A stretch of DNA of 7,123 nucleotides from Rubrivivax sp. Lineage in GTDB: Bacteria > Pseudomonadota > Gammaproteobacteria > Burkholderiales > Burkholderiaceae. The stretch covers positions 1 to 7,123 of the forward strand of contig SEEY01000195.1 of NCBI GenBank assembly GCA_004211235.1, read 5' to 3'. The notes under the pieces were generated by a model. It searched no databases, was not told where the DNA came from, and was given only the letters and a program-made list of their open reading frames with translations. Numbering within the stretch: the stretch's first letter is position 1; every line of letters begins with the position of its first letter. Below, piece after piece: positions 4,952-7,123 of the stretch. A program made the translations under genes and the position numbers.

Positions 4952-7123
4952 ATGCGTGAAGGCACCGCCACCCTGATCCAACGCCTGGACTACCAGCAGC
5001 CAGCGTTCTGGATCCGCAAGGTCGACCTGACCTTCGACCTCGACCCTGCCAAGACCCTGGTCACCAGCAAGATGCAGGTCGAGCGCAACCGCGCCGTGCC
5101 GCATGGCCCGCTGCGCCTGCATGGCGAGGAGCTCAACCTGCTGCGCGTGGGCATCAACGGCGCCGGCGTGTCCTTCCGCCAAGAGGGCCATGAACTGGTG
5201 ATCGACAACCCGCCGGACGACGACTTCCTGCTCGAGATCCGCAACACCACCTGCCCCGCCAAGAACACGGCGCTGTCGGGCCTGTACACCTCGGGCGGCA
5301 GCTTCTTCACGCAATGCGAGGCCGAGGGCTTCCGCCGCATCACTTACTTCCTGGACCGGCCGGACGTGATGGCCGTCTACACCGTCACGCTGCGCGCCGA
5401 CGCGGCCAAGTACCCGGTGCTGCTGTCCAACGGCAACCTGACCGACAGCGGTCCGCTCGACCACGGTCGTCATTTCGCGGTCTGGCACGACCCCTTCCCC
5501 AAGCCGAGCTATCTGTTCGCCGTCGTCGCGGGCGATCTGGTCGCGCGGGAGCAGCGCATCCGCACCCGCGCCGGCAAGGACCACCTGCTGCAGGTCTACG
5601 TGCGCCGTGGCGACCTGGAGAAGACCGAGCATGCGATGAACAGCCTCATCGCTTCCATCGTCTGGGACGAGGCGCGCTTCAAGCTGCCGCTGGACCTGGA
5701 GCGCTTCATGGTGGTCGGCGTGTCCGACTTCAACATGGGCGCGATGGAGAACAAGGGGCTGAACATCTTCAACACGAGCGCCCTGCTCGCCTCGCCGGCG
5801 ACGGCGACGGACGCCGACTTCGCCCGCATCGAGTCCATCGTCGCGCACGAGTATTTCCACAACTGGACCGGCAACCGCGTCACCTGCCGGGACTGGTTCC
5901 AGCTGTCGCTCAAGGAAGGCCTGACCGTCTTCCGCGACCAGGAATTCAGCATGGACATGGCCGGCACGCCGTCGGCCCGCGCCGTCTGCCGCATCCAGGA
6001 TGTGCGCGGCCTGCGTGCGGTGCAGTTCCCCGAGGACAGCGGCGCCATGGCCCACCCGGTGCGGCCGGACAGCTACAGCGAGATCAACAACTTCTACACG
6101 TCCACCGTCTACGAGAAGGGCGCCGAGGTCGTGCGGATGTACCAGACGCTGGTCGGCCGCCAGGGCTTCGAGGCGGGCATGAAGCTCTACTTCGAGCGCC
6201 ACGACGGCCAGGCCGTGACCTGCGACGACTTCGCGCAGGCCATTGCCGATGCGAACCCCGAGTCCGAGCTGACCACGCGGCTGGACAGCTTCAAGCGCTG
6301 GTACGCGCAGGCCGGCACGCCGCGCGTGACCGCCCACGGCGAGTACGACGCCGCCTCGCAGGCCTACACGCTGCGCCTCACGCAGCAGACGCCTGCCACG
6401 CCCGGGCAGACCGACAAGCAGCCGCAGGTCATCCCGGTCGTCATGGGCCTGCTGGACCGCCACGGCGCGGCGCTGCCGCTCGATGGGAACGGTGCCACCG
6501 AGCAGGTCCTGGTGCTGGACCAGGCCGAGCAGACCTTCGTCTTCAACGGCATCGCCAGCGAACCCGTGCCGTCGCTGCTGCGCGGCTTCTCCGCGCCGGT
6601 GGTGCTGAACGACGGCCTGTCCGACGCCGCGCTGCTGGTGCTGATGCGCCATGACAGCGACCCCTTCAACCGCTGGGAAGCCGGCCAGCGCCTGGCGCTG
6701 AACCGCATCCTGCATGCGCTGCGGGCCGGCCAGCCGCTGACCCTCAGCCCCGTCTTCATCGACGCGATGCGCGGCGTGCTCAACCACGCCGAGCTGGACC
6801 CCGCCTTCAAGGAACTGGCGCTGACGCTGCCCGGCGAGGCCTACATCGCCGAGCAGCTCGACGTGGTCGACCCGCAGGCCATCCACGCCGCCGTCATGGC
6901 CGCGCAGACGCAGCTTGCCGCCGCGCTGCGCGACGACTGGGCCGCCGCCTTCGAGGCCAACCAGATCGCTGGCGGCTACACGCCCGACCCGGTGTCGTCG
7001 GGCAAGCGGGCGCTGGCCAACCTGGCGCTGTCGATGCTCGTGCTGGACGCGCAGGCCACGGGCGACACGGTCTGGCCCGGCAAGGCCTACCAGCGCTTCA
7101 AGGACGCGTCCAACATGACGGAC
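4952..7123 (+). CDS. pepN: aminopeptidase N, M1 zinc metallopeptidase (3' end outside window)
   Basis: 724 codons are present and the frame is still open at the window edge. The E. coli enzyme has 870 residues, so roughly 145 C-terminal residues are missing. PepN removes N-terminal amino acids from peptides in the cytoplasm; there is no signal peptide. The N-terminal beta domain starts at about residue 12 and contains TQCEAEGFR (120-128), whose E123 corresponds to the substrate-amine-binding E121 of E. coli. The catalytic domain has the exopeptidase motif GAMEN (263-267, E266), preceded by M262, the counterpart of the S1-site Met260. The zinc motif is HEYFH (299-303) with the third ligand E322 in LKEGLTVFRDQEF, and the transition-state Tyr is Y387 in VYEKG. 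All key residues are intact. A four-residue insertion relative to E. coli lies between E322 and Y387 (near TPSA, 339-342). The truncated end is the helical C-terminal domain. Confidence 0.96.
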   Translation, partial: MREGTATLIQRLDYQQPAFWIRKVDLTFDLDPAKTLVTSKMQVERNRAVPHGPLRLHGEELNLLRVGINGAGVSFRQEGHELVIDNPPDDDFLLEIRNTTCPAKNTALSGLYTSGGSFFTQCEAEGFRRITYFLDRPDVMAVYTVTLRADAAKYPVLLSNGNLTDSGPLDHGRHFAVWHDPFPKPSYLFAVVAGDLVAREQRIRTRAGKDHLLQVYVRRGDLEKTEHAMNSLIASIVWDEARFKLPLDLERFMVVGVSDFNMGAMENKGLNIFNTSALLASPATATDADFARIESIVAHEYFHNWTGNRVTCRDWFQLSLKEGLTVFRDQEFSMDMAGTPSARAVCRIQDVRGLRAVQFPEDSGAMAHPVRPDSYSEINNFYTSTVYEKGAEVVRMYQTLVGRQGFEAGMKLYFERHDGQAVTCDDFAQAIADANPESELTTRLDSFKRWYAQAGTPRVTAHGEYDAASQAYTLRLTQQTPATPGQTDKQPQVIPVVMGLLDRHGAALPLDGNGATEQVLVLDQAEQTFVFNGIASEPVPSLLRGFSAPVVLNDGLSDAALLVLMRHDSDPFNRWEAGQRLALNRILHALRAGQPLTLSPVFIDAMRGVLNHAELDPAFKELALTLPGEAYIAEQLDVVDPQAIHAAVMAAQTQLAAALRDDWAAAFEANQIAGGYTPDPVSSGKRALANLALSMLVLDAQATGDTVWPGKAYQRFKDASNMTD

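Noticed and set aside
5314..6654. 446-codon open frame on the plus strand in another frame of pepN
   Set aside because: Arg/Pro/Gly/Ala-rich out-of-frame translation without motifs, lying wholly inside pepN.
4814..6886. 690-codon open frame opposite pepN
   Set aside because: Same codon-aligned antisense effect; the sense strand encodes intact catalytic motifs of aminopeptidase N.

Overview
The window is ordinary high-GC bacterial chromosome. Its codons end overwhelmingly in G or C. The RF2 and PepN sequences, together with a DUF4212 protein, fit a betaproteobacterium, most likely Burkholderiales (the Roseateles/Rubrivivax/Leptothrix neighbourhood is my guess from protein style, not from a search). 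I see no mobile element, tRNA, rRNA, CRISPR array or phage gene, and no sign of recent transfer.

Layout. Left block (+ strand): the 3' end of an alpha/beta hydrolase gene (1-455) overlaps by 4 bases (GTGA) with a gene for an exported family-3-like solute-binding protein (452-1240). Middle block (- strand): a gene for a secreted oligopeptidase B-like S9 peptidase (3654 down to 1468) overlaps by 8 bases (ATGACTGA) with a small DUF4212 membrane-protein gene (1475 down to 1221). The DUF4212 gene ends inside the 3' end of the convergent solute-binding gene (20-bp overlap). Right block (+ strand): prfB (3791-4895) carries the classic programmed +1 frameshift at codon 28 and ends at a strong intrinsic terminator (4900-4927). 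It is followed by pepN, aminopeptidase N (4952 to beyond the window), which has its own good ribosome binding site. The only sizeable non-coding stretch is the 136-nt divergent gap 3655-3790 between the S9 peptidase and prfB.

How the genes relate. The two overlapping pairs look translationally coupled, but their members have no obvious shared pathway. prfB is an autoregulated translation factor: low RF2 lets ribosomes pause at the in-frame UGA and shift. PepN (cytoplasmic peptide turnover) and the S9 peptidase (apparently periplasmic) are both peptide-processing enzymes, but different compartments and a terminator or divergent promoter gap separate them, so I do not claim one system.

The points most worth a second look are: the S9 enzyme keeps only one acid of each of the two acidic pairs that set dibasic specificity in enterobacterial oligopeptidase B, and it has a signal peptide; the DUF4212 small subunit has no large symporter subunit beside it; and the prfB start region has no Shine-Dalgarno, an overlapping short ORF and a 5' leader whose codon use differs from the rest of the gene. 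I found no convincing previously undescribed multi-gene system.
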